A DNA stretch of 35,611 nucleotides from Oxalobacteraceae bacterium (GCA_947464955.1 CANHZI010000029.1:1-35611), one strand, 5' to 3'. Positions 26,013-34,409 are shown, counted from the first letter of the stretch. Notes: generated by a model from the sequence alone, not told the origin. Program-made: numbers and translations.

Positions 26013-26533
26013 AATCCTTTTTTATCACTCTTCTGTTTTGCTCTGTCGCGGTGAGCGCTTCTGTGTCTGCCCAAGAGTGGCGTAAAGATCTACCGCAAGC
26101 TCAATTGCTTGGGTCTGGTGAATTTACGTGGTGGGGCTTATCGATTTACACCGCAAAACTATGGCATCCGCATACAAATTTCAATGCGGATGAAGACTTT
26201 GCACTTGAAATTACGTATCACAAAAACATTAGTCGAGAACGTTTCGTTGATGCCAGTATCGATGAGATGAAGCGACTGCAGGGCAATAAGCTGACACCCG
26301 AATTAATACAAACATGGCGCAACTACATGCAGAAGTCCTTTGTTGATGTGAAGCCTGGTGACCAACTTATTGGCGTGAAGTTAGCGAAGCGAGGGGTTCG
26401 TTTCTACAACAAAGAAAAGTTAATCAGTGAGATCAACGATGAGCCGTTCACCCAAGCTTTTTTTGGAATCTGGCTCGATCCCCGCAGTAAAGACCAAGAC
26501 TTACGTTCTCGGATTTTAGGAAAAACAAAGTGA
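26009..26533 (+). CDS. periplasmic chalcone isomerase-like domain protein
   Basis: The 174-residue protein starts at a GTG and has a signal peptide of about 21 residues ending VSA. GSGEFTWWGLSIYTAKLW, FALEITYHKNISRERFVDASIDEM and a C-terminal FFGIWLDPRSKDQDLRSRIL mark the bacterial chalcone-isomerase-like family, which may bind fatty acids. No chalcone isomerase activity is implied. It overlaps both neighbours by 4 nt (GTGA each side). Confidence 0.85.
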   Translation: MKSFFITLLFCSVAVSASVSAQEWRKDLPQAQLLGSGEFTWWGLSIYTAKLWHPHTNFNADEDFALEITYHKNISRERFVDASIDEMKRLQGNKLTPELIQTWRNYMQKSFVDVKPGDQLIGVKLAKRGVRFYNKEKLISEINDEPFTQAFFGIWLDPRSKDQDLRSRILGKTK

Positions 26534-27804
26534 AGCATCGAGGATACCTAGCCTATGGAATGTTGGGACTGCCACTTGCAATGGCGAGTCTCCCAATGTA
26601 CGTACAGCTTCCAGCCTACTATACGCAGCAGTTAGGTATTCCAATGGCGGCCGTTGGTTACATCCTTTTTTTCACGCGAATTCTTGATACAGCACAAGAT
26701 CCTTTCATTGGTCTATTAATCAGTAAATTTAAAGCCAATAACAAGATTTGGTACATCGTCGGAGGAATGTTGATGGCCTCAGCATTTGCTGGGCTATGGC
26801 TGCCGCCCGAAGTCGTCCGCTCCCACCAAAACCTCATGCTTGCTTGGATTGCACTGATGTTGTTTATCGCTTACAGCGCCCATAGCTTGCTTAATATCGC
26901 CTATCTATCGTGGGGTGCTGCTTTGGGCCAGCAAGCAACCGGACCAAGTAGCTCAATCTTGCTTGGCGCTGCGACTTGGCGTGAAGGCTTTGGTTTATTG
27001 GGGGTTATTTTGGCGAGTATCGCGCCAACGTTCTTACTTAGCGCTAACCAAGAGCAACGTGCATCTAATTTGCAATGGTATGCGCTTCTATTCGCAGCGA
27101 TCTTGTGTATGGCCATCATCGCTTTGCTGCGATATGCAGACAAGCCTTTGTTAGGTGCAGAAAAACAATACGTGAAGCTAATTGATGTGATCCGCAACCG
27201 ACTTGTCCGCCCCCTGTTTGTCGCTTATCTCATCAACTCCTTAGCGGTCGCGCTTCCAGCTAGCTTAATGGTGTTCTTCGTCGATCAACATCTAGGCGCC
27301 AACGAAGAATTGCCTCGTTTTCTAGTTTCCTATTTTTTAGCTGGAGCACTCGGCCTTCCTTTGTGGTTGTTGAGTGCAAAGAGATTTGGCAGCCGTCGTG
27401 TTTGGCAAGTGAGCTTACTGATTTCTATCCTCGCCTTTATTGGCGCTGCATTTCTTAGCCGTGGTGATGCGAATTGGTACACATTGATTTGCATTACTTC
27501 AGGGCTTTGCCTAGGTGCAGATTTAGTACTCCCACCTGTTCTACTTTCGGAGCAAATCGGAGCTGATCAACCACTAGCGAGTTACTTTGGGGTATGGACC
27601 TTTCTTGGAAAAGTCGCACTTGCGACTTCCGGCCTCATCTTGCCGCTTCTAGATTATTTACAAACAAATCAAGTTTTTCAAAATGCGAGCAAGGGTCTAG
27701 TTGATAACCTAGCTTTAGTGCTCTGCTACGCCCTGATTCCCTGCGCATTAAAAATACTTACCTTCATTTGCCTGATTGATTCACATAAAAGGAATTCACC
27801 ATGA
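26530..27804 (+). CDS. MFS transporter of the MelB/GPH-like (MFS_2) type
   Basis: The 424-residue polytopic protein has about twelve hydrophobic segments. FFTRILDTAQDPFIGLLISKF matches the conserved R-x-x-D-x-x-x-DP loop between TM2 and TM3 of the GPH family. The start is GTG at 26530, overlapping the previous stop. In this operon type the transporter may move a lipid or lysolipid; the substrate is unknown. It overlaps the lipoprotein gene by 4 nt (ATGA). Confidence 0.88.
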   Translation: MKHRGYLAYGMLGLPLAMASLPMYVQLPAYYTQQLGIPMAAVGYILFFTRILDTAQDPFIGLLISKFKANNKIWYIVGGMLMASAFAGLWLPPEVVRSHQNLMLAWIALMLFIAYSAHSLLNIAYLSWGAALGQQATGPSSSILLGAATWREGFGLLGVILASIAPTFLLSANQEQRASNLQWYALLFAAILCMAIIALLRYADKPLLGAEKQYVKLIDVIRNRLVRPLFVAYLINSLAVALPASLMVFFVDQHLGANEELPRFLVSYFLAGALGLPLWLLSAKRFGSRRVWQVSLLISILAFIGAAFLSRGDANWYTLICITSGLCLGADLVLPPVLLSEQIGADQPLASYFGVWTFLGKVALATSGLILPLLDYLQTNQVFQNASKGLVDNLALVLCYALIPCALKILTFICLIDSHKRNSP

Positions 27805-28328
27805 TACGTCGCATTTTCAGTTTGTTTTGTCTTTTGCTTGTTAGTGCATGTGCAGTGACGGATGTGAATATTTATAAAAACGAATCACCTAAATTAGACT
27901 TGGAAAAATTCTTCATTGGCAAGACTGATGCGTGGGGAATCTTTCAAAAACGTTCTGGTGAGGTCGTGAAAAGATTTCATGTCGAGATCGAAGGAAAACG
28001 AATCGGCGAGGAACTAGTCCTCGACGAAAAGTTCACTTATAGCGACGGCAGCAAGCAGCAAAGAATTTGGAGACTGAGCAAGAGCAGTAGCGGCTCATGG
28101 ACGGGGAAAGCGGACGATGTAAAGGGCAGTGCCGCAGGCGAGCTTGCTGGCAATGCTTTTAAATGGCAATACGTTCTTCTATTACCAGTCGACGGCACGG
28201 TTTACGAGATGCATATGGACGATTGGATGTATTTGGTCGATGAAAACACGCTTGTGAATCGAACCAAAATGAGTAAGTTCGGCTTCGAACTTGGCGAAGT
28301 AAGTATCTTTTTCCGCCGGAGATTGTGA
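27801..28328 (+). CDS. DUF3833 family lipoprotein
   Basis: The 175-residue protein has a lipoprotein signal with lipobox LVSAC (Cys17). LDLEKFFIGKTDAWGIFQKRSGEVVKRF and MHMDDWMYLVDENTLVNRT are the DUF3833 core. It should be anchored in the outer or inner membrane, facing the periplasm. The fold suggests a small beta-barrel lipid-binding protein (inference). It overlaps the MFS gene (ATGA) and touches the SDR start. Confidence 0.9.
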   Translation: MIRRIFSLFCLLLVSACAVTDVNIYKNESPKLDLEKFFIGKTDAWGIFQKRSGEVVKRFHVEIEGKRIGEELVLDEKFTYSDGSKQQRIWRLSKSSSGSWTGKADDVKGSAAGELAGNAFKWQYVLLLPVDGTVYEMHMDDWMYLVDENTLVNRTKMSKFGFELGEVSIFFRRRL

Positions 28329-29128
28329 TGCGCCCTCTTCCATTTCGTTTCACTAAACCGCTCAATCGCCCAATTCGCGATTGGTCGCAACAACGTGTCT
28401 GGATTATTGGTGCCTCGAGCGGCATTGGCGCAGCACTAGCAAATGCATTGCTAGATCGAGGATCGACTGTCATTATGTCAGCGCGCCGTGCTGATCGTTT
28501 GCACGAAATCGCAAAAGGACATAGCTGTGCAATTCCTTTAACCCTCGATGTTGCCAATGCTGAATCGTGGCATAGTGCTCTTGCATCTTTGCGTGGACAA
28601 ATTGATCGAATTGATTTGGTCGTATTTTGCGCGGCCAAGTATCATCCTGAACGCTCATGGGAATTAATTCCTGAAGAAACTGAAGATACCTTAAGTATTA
28701 ATCTGCAGAGCGTTTACCAAGGCATCCAAAGTGTGCTACCCGGCATGCTTGAGCGAGGCGAAGGTGGAATCGCTGTTATCGCCAGTGTCGCAGGCTATCT
28801 TGGTTTACCTAACGCTACAGTGTATGGTCCCAGCAAAGCCGCTCTCATCAATTTAGCCGAGTTATTATATTCAGATTTGCATACCAAGAATATCAACGTG
28901 TACTTGATCAATCCTGGATTCGTGAGCACAGAATTGACGGCAAAAAACAATTTCTTTATGCCTGCTTTGCAAACACCTGAGCAAGCGGCAAATGCTATTC
29001 TCCAAGGTTTTGAGGAAGGTGATTTTGAGATCCATTTCCCTAAGCGTTTTACGCTCATATTAAAGCTCATGCAGATGCTGCCTTATCGTTGGCGTTTTGC
29101 GCTGATTCGTCGATTCGTTACTGCATAA
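28328..29128 (+). CDS. short-chain dehydrogenase/reductase
   Basis: The 266-residue classical SDR has IIGASSGIGAALA (cofactor site, G28-x3-G32-x-G34), a catalytic Ser in VIASVAGYLG, and YGPSKAAL with the YxxxK pair. The C-terminal part (INPGFVSTEL) is typical. It probably reduces or oxidises a lipid-derived carbonyl using NAD(P)H. ATG 28328 is favoured over GTG 28325 because GGAG ends 6 nt before it; it shares one base with the DUF3833 stop codon. Confidence 0.9.
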   Translation: MRPLPFRFTKPLNRPIRDWSQQRVWIIGASSGIGAALANALLDRGSTVIMSARRADRLHEIAKGHSCAIPLTLDVANAESWHSALASLRGQIDRIDLVVFCAAKYHPERSWELIPEETEDTLSINLQSVYQGIQSVLPGMLERGEGGIAVIASVAGYLGLPNATVYGPSKAALINLAELLYSDLHTKNINVYLINPGFVSTELTAKNNFFMPALQTPEQAANAILQGFEEGDFEIHFPKRFTLILKLMQMLPYRWRFALIRRFVTA

Positions 29129-29134
29129 AATCAT

Positions 29135-29554
29135 ATGAACACAAACGTACAGTCCATCATCAATTGGTACACATCGTTGACTGAAGTCAGTCTATCTAGA
29201 ATTGAAGATTTCTATGGCGACGATGCTTACTTTAAAGACCCTTTTAACGAAGTCAGGGGAGCACAAAAGATCAAACAAATTTTTGACCATATGTTTCGCA
29301 CTACTGAAAATCCTCGCTTTGAATTCAAAGACGTGATCGAACAAGGTGATCAAGTTTTTCTTAGCTGGGTTTTTCGTTTTGGCCTGAATCATCGTCAATA
29401 TGAAGTTTTCGGGGCATCACATTTGCGATTAGATAAGACGGGTAAGATTGAGATGCATCGCGATTATTGGGATCCTGCAGAGGAACTTTGGCAAAAACTA
29501 CCATTGCTTGGTGGCGTCGTTCGCTGGTTGAGAGCAAAGTTCAAAGCAAATTGA
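29135..29554 (+). CDS. NTF2/SnoaL-like small protein
   Basis: The 139-residue protein has the NTF2-like pattern: IINWYTSLT, FYGDDAYFKDPFNEVRG, FDHMF, then strands ending in MHRDYWDPAEELW. Members bind small hydrophobic ligands or act as isomerases. It is the last of the eight co-directional genes, 6 nt after the SDR. No clear terminator follows within 150 nt. Confidence 0.87.
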   Translation: MNTNVQSIINWYTSLTEVSLSRIEDFYGDDAYFKDPFNEVRGAQKIKQIFDHMFRTTENPRFEFKDVIEQGDQVFLSWVFRFGLNHRQYEVFGASHLRLDKTGKIEMHRDYWDPAEELWQKLPLLGGVVRWLRAKFKAN

Positions 29555-29665
29555 TTGACCGATAGTTTACCAATTGCAAATTCAGCTTTAACTTCAACGC
29601 ACTAGATAACATTTGTCTCTCCTGTAGCGGCCAGCACCTAGCATTACTCCTGCGTATTTTTCGAT

Positions 29666-29692
29666 TATCGATTAGTCATGGAATCATCGATA
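29666..29692. repeat. inverted repeat upstream of the fusion-gene promoter
   Basis: TATCGAT (29666-29672) and ATCGATA (29686-29692) are perfect 7-bp arms with a 13-nt spacer. They end about 17 nt before the -35 box, a position that suits an activator site. No regulator is assigned. Confidence 0.4.
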
Positions 29693-29708
29693 GTGAGGGA
29701 TTTGGCGC

Positions 29709-29736
29709 TTGTCATCCCAAGGTATTCTGCTAAAAT
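29709..29736 (+). promoter_or_regulatory. sigma70-type promoter of the cysteine desulfurase fusion gene
   Basis: TTGTCA (29709-29714) and TAAAAT (29731-29736) are 16 nt apart. A start near 29743 would give a leader of about 95 nt, beginning with the 14-bp inverted repeat. The -10 also lies inside a small dyad, GCTAA/TTAGC (29729-29740). Confidence 0.6.
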
Positions 29737-29746
29737 TAGCGTTTTA

Positions 29747-29786
29747 ATATAACTAAATCGCATACGCTTATTCGATTTAGTTATAT
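29747..29786. repeat. perfect 14-bp inverted repeat in the leader of the fusion gene
   Basis: ATATAACTAAATCG (29747-29760) and CGATTTAGTTATAT (29773-29786) pair without mismatch around a 12-nt loop. There is no T-tract, so it is not a standard terminator. It could be a dimer-binding operator just downstream of the transcription start, or an mRNA hairpin. Confidence 0.75.
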
Positions 29787-29837
29787 AAGAATTCGAATTT
29801 TGTATTTCTTGAACGCAATTTCATCTGCTTGGATACC

Positions 29838-31928
29838 ATGTCAATTTCTTCTCGTGTAATTTATCTCGACTCCAACGCCACAACTCCTGTGATGCCGCTT
29901 GCTTTAGAAGCGGCCCGGGCTGTGATGGAGGATGACTATGGCAATCCCAGCAGTGTGCATAGCAGTGGCCTGCAAGCAAAAGCAGTGATGGACCAAGCCC
30001 GTAAAACGGCATGCGACTTACTTGGCGCTTCTGAAGGGAGATTGCTTTTTGTCAGCGGTGCTACAGAGGGCATACAAACGGCGGTATTCTCTGCTCTACT
30101 CGCATTACGCGATCGTCAATCTAAAGGCGAGACAGTTGCGACAGATCTCTTGTACGGTGCAACAGAACATAAAGCGGTGCCTGAGTCTTTACATCACTGG
30201 AATACAGTCCTCAATCTCGATTTTCGCATCATTGCAATTCCGGTTGATCAAGCGGGTCGCCACGATCTTGAATTCCTGAAACAACACATCCCTCATGCTG
30301 GTCTAGTATGCACGATGGCTGCAAACAACGAGACTGGCGTAATTACCGATCTAGTGGCAATCGAAAATCTGCTGAAAGACAGCCCCGCTTACTGGCTCGT
30401 CGACGGTGTTCAAGCACTTGGTAAACTTCCGCTGAAGTTGAATCAACATAGAATAGACTATTCTTTGTTTTCCGGTCATAAACTGTATGCACCCAAAGGG
30501 ATAGGCATGCTGTATGTGCATAAAGATGCACCGTTCACACCGCTACTCGCAGGAGGTGGACAAGAGAGCAGCTTACGCTCTGGAACTGAAAATGTTTCCG
30601 GTATCGCAGCACTTGGCGCTGTCATGCAAGCACTAAACGACGGTGTTAGTTTCCGCGACCATGCCACCTTGACACGCTTTCGATTGCAATTATTGGACGC
30701 AATGCGTGATGCATTCCCAGGTTTAATCCTGAATGCGTCCTTGGCAGAAAGCCTGCCAACCACCTTGAACTTTTCGGTTCCTGGCTTAACTAGCAAAGAA
30801 ATTTTGGATTTATTCGACGCGGCCGATGTGCGTGTCAGTGCTGGATCTGCTTGCAGTGCAGCCAAAGCACAGCCTAGTTTCGTGCTACAAGCAATGTCTT
30901 TGCCAGAATGGCAGGCAGCTAGTGCAGTGCGCGTGTCATTCGGCCCAGCAACTACGCAAGAATATATTGATGAAGCTTGCAAGCGTGTACGTGTCTGCGG
31001 CGAGGCATTGCGTAAGACATGTATGGTAACTGGTGATATCGAACCCTTGCCGGCCGATGGCCTGATGCAATTGACCTTCGGTGCAGCATGTACGTGGATT
31101 ATCGCAAGTGCCGCAACCAAAGAGTGCGTGGTAATCGACCCATTGCCAGAGCTGATAGAACGTATCGCTAAATACATGCGCTGCCAACACTACACAGTGA
31201 AAGCGATACTATCGACACGAAGCCACGTGAATCAGTCCCAACATAATCAATCCTTAATCCAGCTCCTGGGAGAAGGATTTGTCGGAAAGGCTTCTGACGC
31301 TGATGGCTTCTATGCCGACAGCATCGACAGTACAGGATCTCCTTGCCTTCAACTTGGAGACAAAGAGTTGTTGCAAATTACAGTACAAGTAAACCAAGAA
31401 GAGCGTTGTGTGTATTTATATGGAGACCTTGAATCTGGGGTGCAGTTCGCTTTTATAGGCGATTTAATGCAAGATGAAAGAGTAGATTCAGATCAGCTTT
31501 TGAGCGTCCGCCAGCAGCTCTCCCCTTCAAGCTTATTGTGTGCAGCACATGATTTCGACAAACAATTAGTAACGCGATTAGAAGCACCATGTGTTTGCAA
31601 CTTAGATGATGTCACGATTCCCTCTTCCGGACTGCATGATTTTTTGAAGAGCCATCCAAAGGCGATCATGGTCGATGTCAGAGAACCCTACGAGCAGCAA
31701 CTGAGTCATTTCGATGTGCCAGAAGGAACCGAGGTTTTGCATGTTCCACTGAGCCGATTAGCAAATGGCGTGGACCGTTGGTTGAGAAGTTCGACTGAAG
31801 AAAAAGCCGATCTTTTATTCTTTTGTCGGACAGGCGGACGTAGTTCTCAGGCAGTTCAGTGTTTGCGCCGTTTAGGTTACGATCAGGCTTGGCACATTGC
31901 TGGTGGACTAGCACTCTGGCAGCACTAA
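29838..31928 (+). CDS. three-domain fusion: cysteine desulfurase + degenerate metallo-beta-lactamase (persulfide dioxygenase-like) + rhodanese
   Basis: The 696-residue protein starts at ATG 29838 (a TTG at 29829 is possible). Residues 1 to about 390 are a class V aminotransferase: YLDSNATTPV, NNETGVITD, PLP lysine K215 in FSGHKLYAPKG, and catalytic Cys339 in SAGSACSAA. Residues about 405-587 align by eye with ETHE1/persulfide dioxygenase: CVVIDPLPE, then STRSHVNQSQ in place of THxHADH, FIGD and AAHDF. Two of three iron-ligand histidines are missing. Residues about 605-696 are a rhodanese domain: MVDVREPYEQ, active Cys663 in FFCRTGGRSS, and HIAGGLALW. The protein could take sulfur from cysteine and pass the persulfide to its own rhodanese (inference). 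It has its own promoter, and a terminator follows. Confidence 0.88.
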   Translation: MSISSRVIYLDSNATTPVMPLALEAARAVMEDDYGNPSSVHSSGLQAKAVMDQARKTACDLLGASEGRLLFVSGATEGIQTAVFSALLALRDRQSKGETVATDLLYGATEHKAVPESLHHWNTVLNLDFRIIAIPVDQAGRHDLEFLKQHIPHAGLVCTMAANNETGVITDLVAIENLLKDSPAYWLVDGVQALGKLPLKLNQHRIDYSLFSGHKLYAPKGIGMLYVHKDAPFTPLLAGGGQESSLRSGTENVSGIAALGAVMQALNDGVSFRDHATLTRFRLQLLDAMRDAFPGLILNASLAESLPTTLNFSVPGLTSKEILDLFDAADVRVSAGSACSAAKAQPSFVLQAMSLPEWQAASAVRVSFGPATTQEYIDEACKRVRVCGEALRKTCMVTGDIEPLPADGLMQLTFGAACTWIIASAATKECVVIDPLPELIERIAKYMRCQHYTVKAILSTRSHVNQSQHNQSLIQLLGEGFVGKASDADGFYADSIDSTGSPCLQLGDKELLQITVQVNQEERCVYLYGDLESGVQFAFIGDLMQDERVDSDQLLSVRQQLSPSSLLCAAHDFDKQLVTRLEAPCVCNLDDVTIPSSGLHDFLKSHPKAIMVDVREPYEQQLSHFDVPEGTEVLHVPLSRLANGVDRWLRSSTEEKADLLFFCRTGGRSSQAVQCLRRLGYDQAWHIAGGLALWQH

Positions 31929-31951
31929 CGGAAATCAAGGTCGTACAAATC

Positions 31952-31988
31952 AAAAAGACTCGCATTGTACTAATGCGAGTCTTTTTTT
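31952..31988. terminator. bidirectional terminator between the fusion gene and the small lipoprotein gene
   Basis: AAAAAGACTCGCATT (31952-31966) pairs perfectly with AATGCGAGTCTTTTT (31972-31986) around a 5-nt loop, and the T-run continues to 31988. It serves the two converging genes. Confidence 0.93.
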
Positions 31989-32003
31989 ATTCAAGGAAGA
32001 AAA

Positions 32004-32240
32004 TTATTTGCGGCCCATCGGGTCAGTAGGAGTCGTCGCCCGAGGCATGGTGATCAGATCATCGCTGTTAACTGTTTTCACGTCTGAGCTGCGTTTTGCT
32101 TTTTTCTGGGGGATCATGCTACCGGTAGTGTACTCACGCTCAACCGTAATACTAGGATCAGTCGGTCCCTCGGTTTCTACACTGACGCAAGCAGAGAGAC
32201 TCAGTAATGCTAATCCGGCTGTAACTATTTTGATCATCAT
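32004..32240 (-). CDS. small putative lipoprotein
   Basis: The 78-residue protein has a signal peptide with lipobox LSAC (Cys18), then a short polar, probably unstructured chain with EREYTTGSMIPQKK. I do not recognise a named domain; short lipoproteins with a TGS-x-IP stretch occur in related bacteria by my recollection. Two adjacent ATG codons mark the start, with GAGAAT upstream. The gene converges with the fusion gene. Confidence 0.7.
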   Translation of the reverse strand: MMIKIVTAGLALLSLSACVSVETEGPTDPSITVEREYTTGSMIPQKKAKRSSDVKTVNSDDLITMPRATTPTDPMGRK

Positions 32241-32404
32241 GTTTTATTCTCAAGAAAGGATTTAACAAAGAACAAGTATTCATGTTGGCACTGAATCATT
32301 TGCTTAGATGAAGACTGATGAAAACTTGTCGTTATATTGCAGCTTGAATCTTTCAAAGGTGCTCAATTTGATAGCATCTTCAAAACAAATTCAAGCTCCT
32401 ACAT

Positions 32405-32426
32405 CTGTAGTACGACAACTGTAGTA
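32405..32426. repeat. short direct repeat in the 32241-32522 gap
   Basis: CTGTAGTA occurs at 32405-32412 and 32419-32426, 14 bp apart. The rest of this 282-nt gap is AT-rich with no gene and no clear promoter. Confidence 0.3.
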
Positions 32427-32522
32427 AATCCAGAATCTCTTGTCAATAGTTTTACATGATATTTCAATGATAATTACTAGCCCTTTACATTAGAAGCGGA
32501 TCATCTAGCCCAATGACCTACT

Positions 32523-34409
32523 TTATTTCCATTCACCACGAAGGTTCTTAACAATTTCCTGCAAATGCGCAGGGGATACAACATCGGGTGCTTGCGGTTC
32601 GCCTACCACTAATTCAAGTCGAGAGAATGGACCGCGACGGAAAGAGCGCTGAAATGGATTGCCTTTGTCGCGTGACAAGAAACTACCCCACAGACCACGC
32701 AAAGCCATAGGAATAACTGGGACAGGTGTGCGCTCGATAATCTTCATTACGCCACCTTTGAACTCATTGATCTCTCCGTCTTTGGTCAATTTACCCTCTG
32801 GGAAAATACAAACCAGATCTCCCTCATGCAAAGCTTGCGCGATATCGATAAAGGATTTTTCCATTAGCCAAGGGTCTTCCTTGGCAGGTGCAATAGGAAT
32901 CGCTTTCGCCGTACGGAAAACCCAAGACAGGAAGGGAATTTTGAAAATGCTATGATCCATAACAAAACGAATAGGACGTGGGCTGTAGGCCATAATCACA
33001 ATCGCGTCCATATAGCTGACATGATTACACACCAACACGGCAGGTCCCTCATCTGGAATGCGATCAACATCAATGCCTCTTACACGATGAACAGTATGGA
33101 TCAATAACCAAGCCACAAATCGCATCAAGAATTCTGGTACCACACTGAAAATATAAATGGCGACCAAGCCATTCAAGACGGCGGTAGCCATGAAGATTTG
33201 TGGAATCGTGAAACCTTGTTTCAGCATCAGCATCGCTGCCAATGAAGCCACTACCATGAACAACGCGTTCATGATGTTCATGCCTGCAATCGTGCGTGAC
33301 AGATGTTTTGGATCGCATCGCGTTTGGATCAGCGCAAACAGTGGAACAATGTACAAGCCACCGAAGATGCCAATCATGACAATATCAAACATGATTTTCC
33401 AGCTACCGGTTTGCTGCATAAATCCCCAAGCATCGACAGTACTTTGATTGGTATAAGCAAGGCTAGATAAGAATAAATCGAATCCAAACAGTGACAAGCC
33501 AATTGCACCGAAAGGAACCAAACCAATTTCGACTTTGTGGCCAGACAGTCGTTCGCAAAGTAAAGATCCAGCGCCGATACCAAATGAAAACACGGTGAGC
33601 AATAAGACGAAGACACTATGATCACCATGCAGATAATCTTTGGCGTACAGTGGAAATTGCGCGAGAACGATGGCCCCATAAAACCAGAACCACGAGTTCG
33701 CTAATAGTGACAGGAAAACAGGACGATTCTGACTACTAAAGCGAATGTTACGAACCGTTTCCGTCGCAGAATTCCAGTTAATTTTGAGCGTAGGATCCGG
33801 AGCTGGAGAATTCGGAATGCGCAAACTCGCCAACCACCCAATGATCGCAATCAAAATTGTTCCTCCAGCGACCAACTCTATGCCCCAAGGCTTATGCACC
33901 ACCAACATCGCGCCGAGAATTTCTCCTAGCAAAATGCCGACAAAAGTTCCCATCTCGATTACGCCATTACCACCAACAAGTTCGTCAGAGCGTAAATGTT
34001 GTGGCAGGTAAGCGTATTTGACTGGACCAAATAAAGTGGAATGTATGCCCATTCCCGCAACTGCAGCGATCAACAACCACAATTGATGATTCATCCATCC
34101 GATTGCTGCAACAATCATAATCGCAATCTCGAGCAACTTCACATAACGTGCTACTTTGCCTTTTTCAAACTTATCAGCCAATTGCCCCGAGGTCGCTGAA
34201 AATAAGACGAAAGGCAGAATAAATAAGCCTGGAATGAGATTGTTGAGAAAACCAACATCCATCTTCGTCCAAGACAAGGCGTCATAAGTCAGTATTGTGA
34301 GCAGTGCAGTCTTGAACACATTATCGTTAAATGCCCCAAAAAATTGTGTCCAAAAAAATGGAGCAAAGCGGCGCTCTTTTAAGAGCGAGAATTGGCTATG
34401 TTGACTCAT
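32523..34409 (-). CDS. LplT-like MFS transporter fused to a PlsC acyltransferase
   Basis: The 628-residue protein has an MFS part (about 1-410) starting FAPFFWTQFFGAFNDNVFKT, the LplT signature. The acyltransferase part begins near 440: VLVCNHVSYMDAI (NHx4D catalytic motif), FPEGKLTKDG and VIPMALRGLW. E. coli uses separate LplT and Aas proteins to import and re-acylate lysophosphatidylethanolamine; here transporter and acyltransferase are one chain, with no acyl-ACP synthetase domain. The likely role is flipping and re-acylating lysophospholipids at the inner membrane. ATG 34409 is chosen because the longer frame from a GTG at 34457 begins inside a terminator hairpin. Confidence 0.88.
   Translation of the reverse strand: MSQHSQFSLLKERRFAPFFWTQFFGAFNDNVFKTALLTILTYDALSWTKMDVGFLNNLIPGLFILPFVLFSATSGQLADKFEKGKVARYVKLLEIAIMIVAAIGWMNHQLWLLIAAVAGMGIHSTLFGPVKYAYLPQHLRSDELVGGNGVIEMGTFVGILLGEILGAMLVVHKPWGIELVAGGTILIAIIGWLASLRIPNSPAPDPTLKINWNSATETVRNIRFSSQNRPVFLSLLANSWFWFYGAIVLAQFPLYAKDYLHGDHSVFVLLLTVFSFGIGAGSLLCERLSGHKVEIGLVPFGAIGLSLFGFDLFLSSLAYTNQSTVDAWGFMQQTGSWKIMFDIVMIGIFGGLYIVPLFALIQTRCDPKHLSRTIAGMNIMNALFMVVASLAAMLMLKQGFTIPQIFMATAVLNGLVAIYIFSVVPEFLMRFVAWLLIHTVHRVRGIDVDRIPDEGPAVLVCNHVSYMDAIVIMAYSPRPIRFVMDHSIFKIPFLSWVFRTAKAIPIAPAKEDPWLMEKSFIDIAQALHEGDLVCIFPEGKLTKDGEINEFKGGVMKIIERTPVPVIPMALRGLWGSFLSRDKGNPFQRSFRRGPFSRLELVVGEPQAPDVVSPAHLQEIVKNLRGEWK

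Noticed and set aside
29747-29786. The 14-bp inverted repeat as a Rho-independent terminator for the lipid operon
   Set aside because: The stem is AT-rich, there is no T-tract, and a promoter lies just upstream of it.
30476-31177. 233-codon minus-strand open frame antisense to the cysteine desulfurase fusion
   Set aside because: Its composition is that of a shadow frame, and the sense strand carries clear catalytic motifs.
32008-32265. Plus-strand open frame opposite the small lipoprotein
   Set aside because: The minus-strand frame has a clear lipobox and a start with a ribosome binding site; this one has neither.
32405-32426. CTGTAGTA repeat as a possible LexA box
   Set aside because: It is a direct repeat rather than the CTGT-N8-ACAG palindrome, and no SOS-type gene is adjacent.
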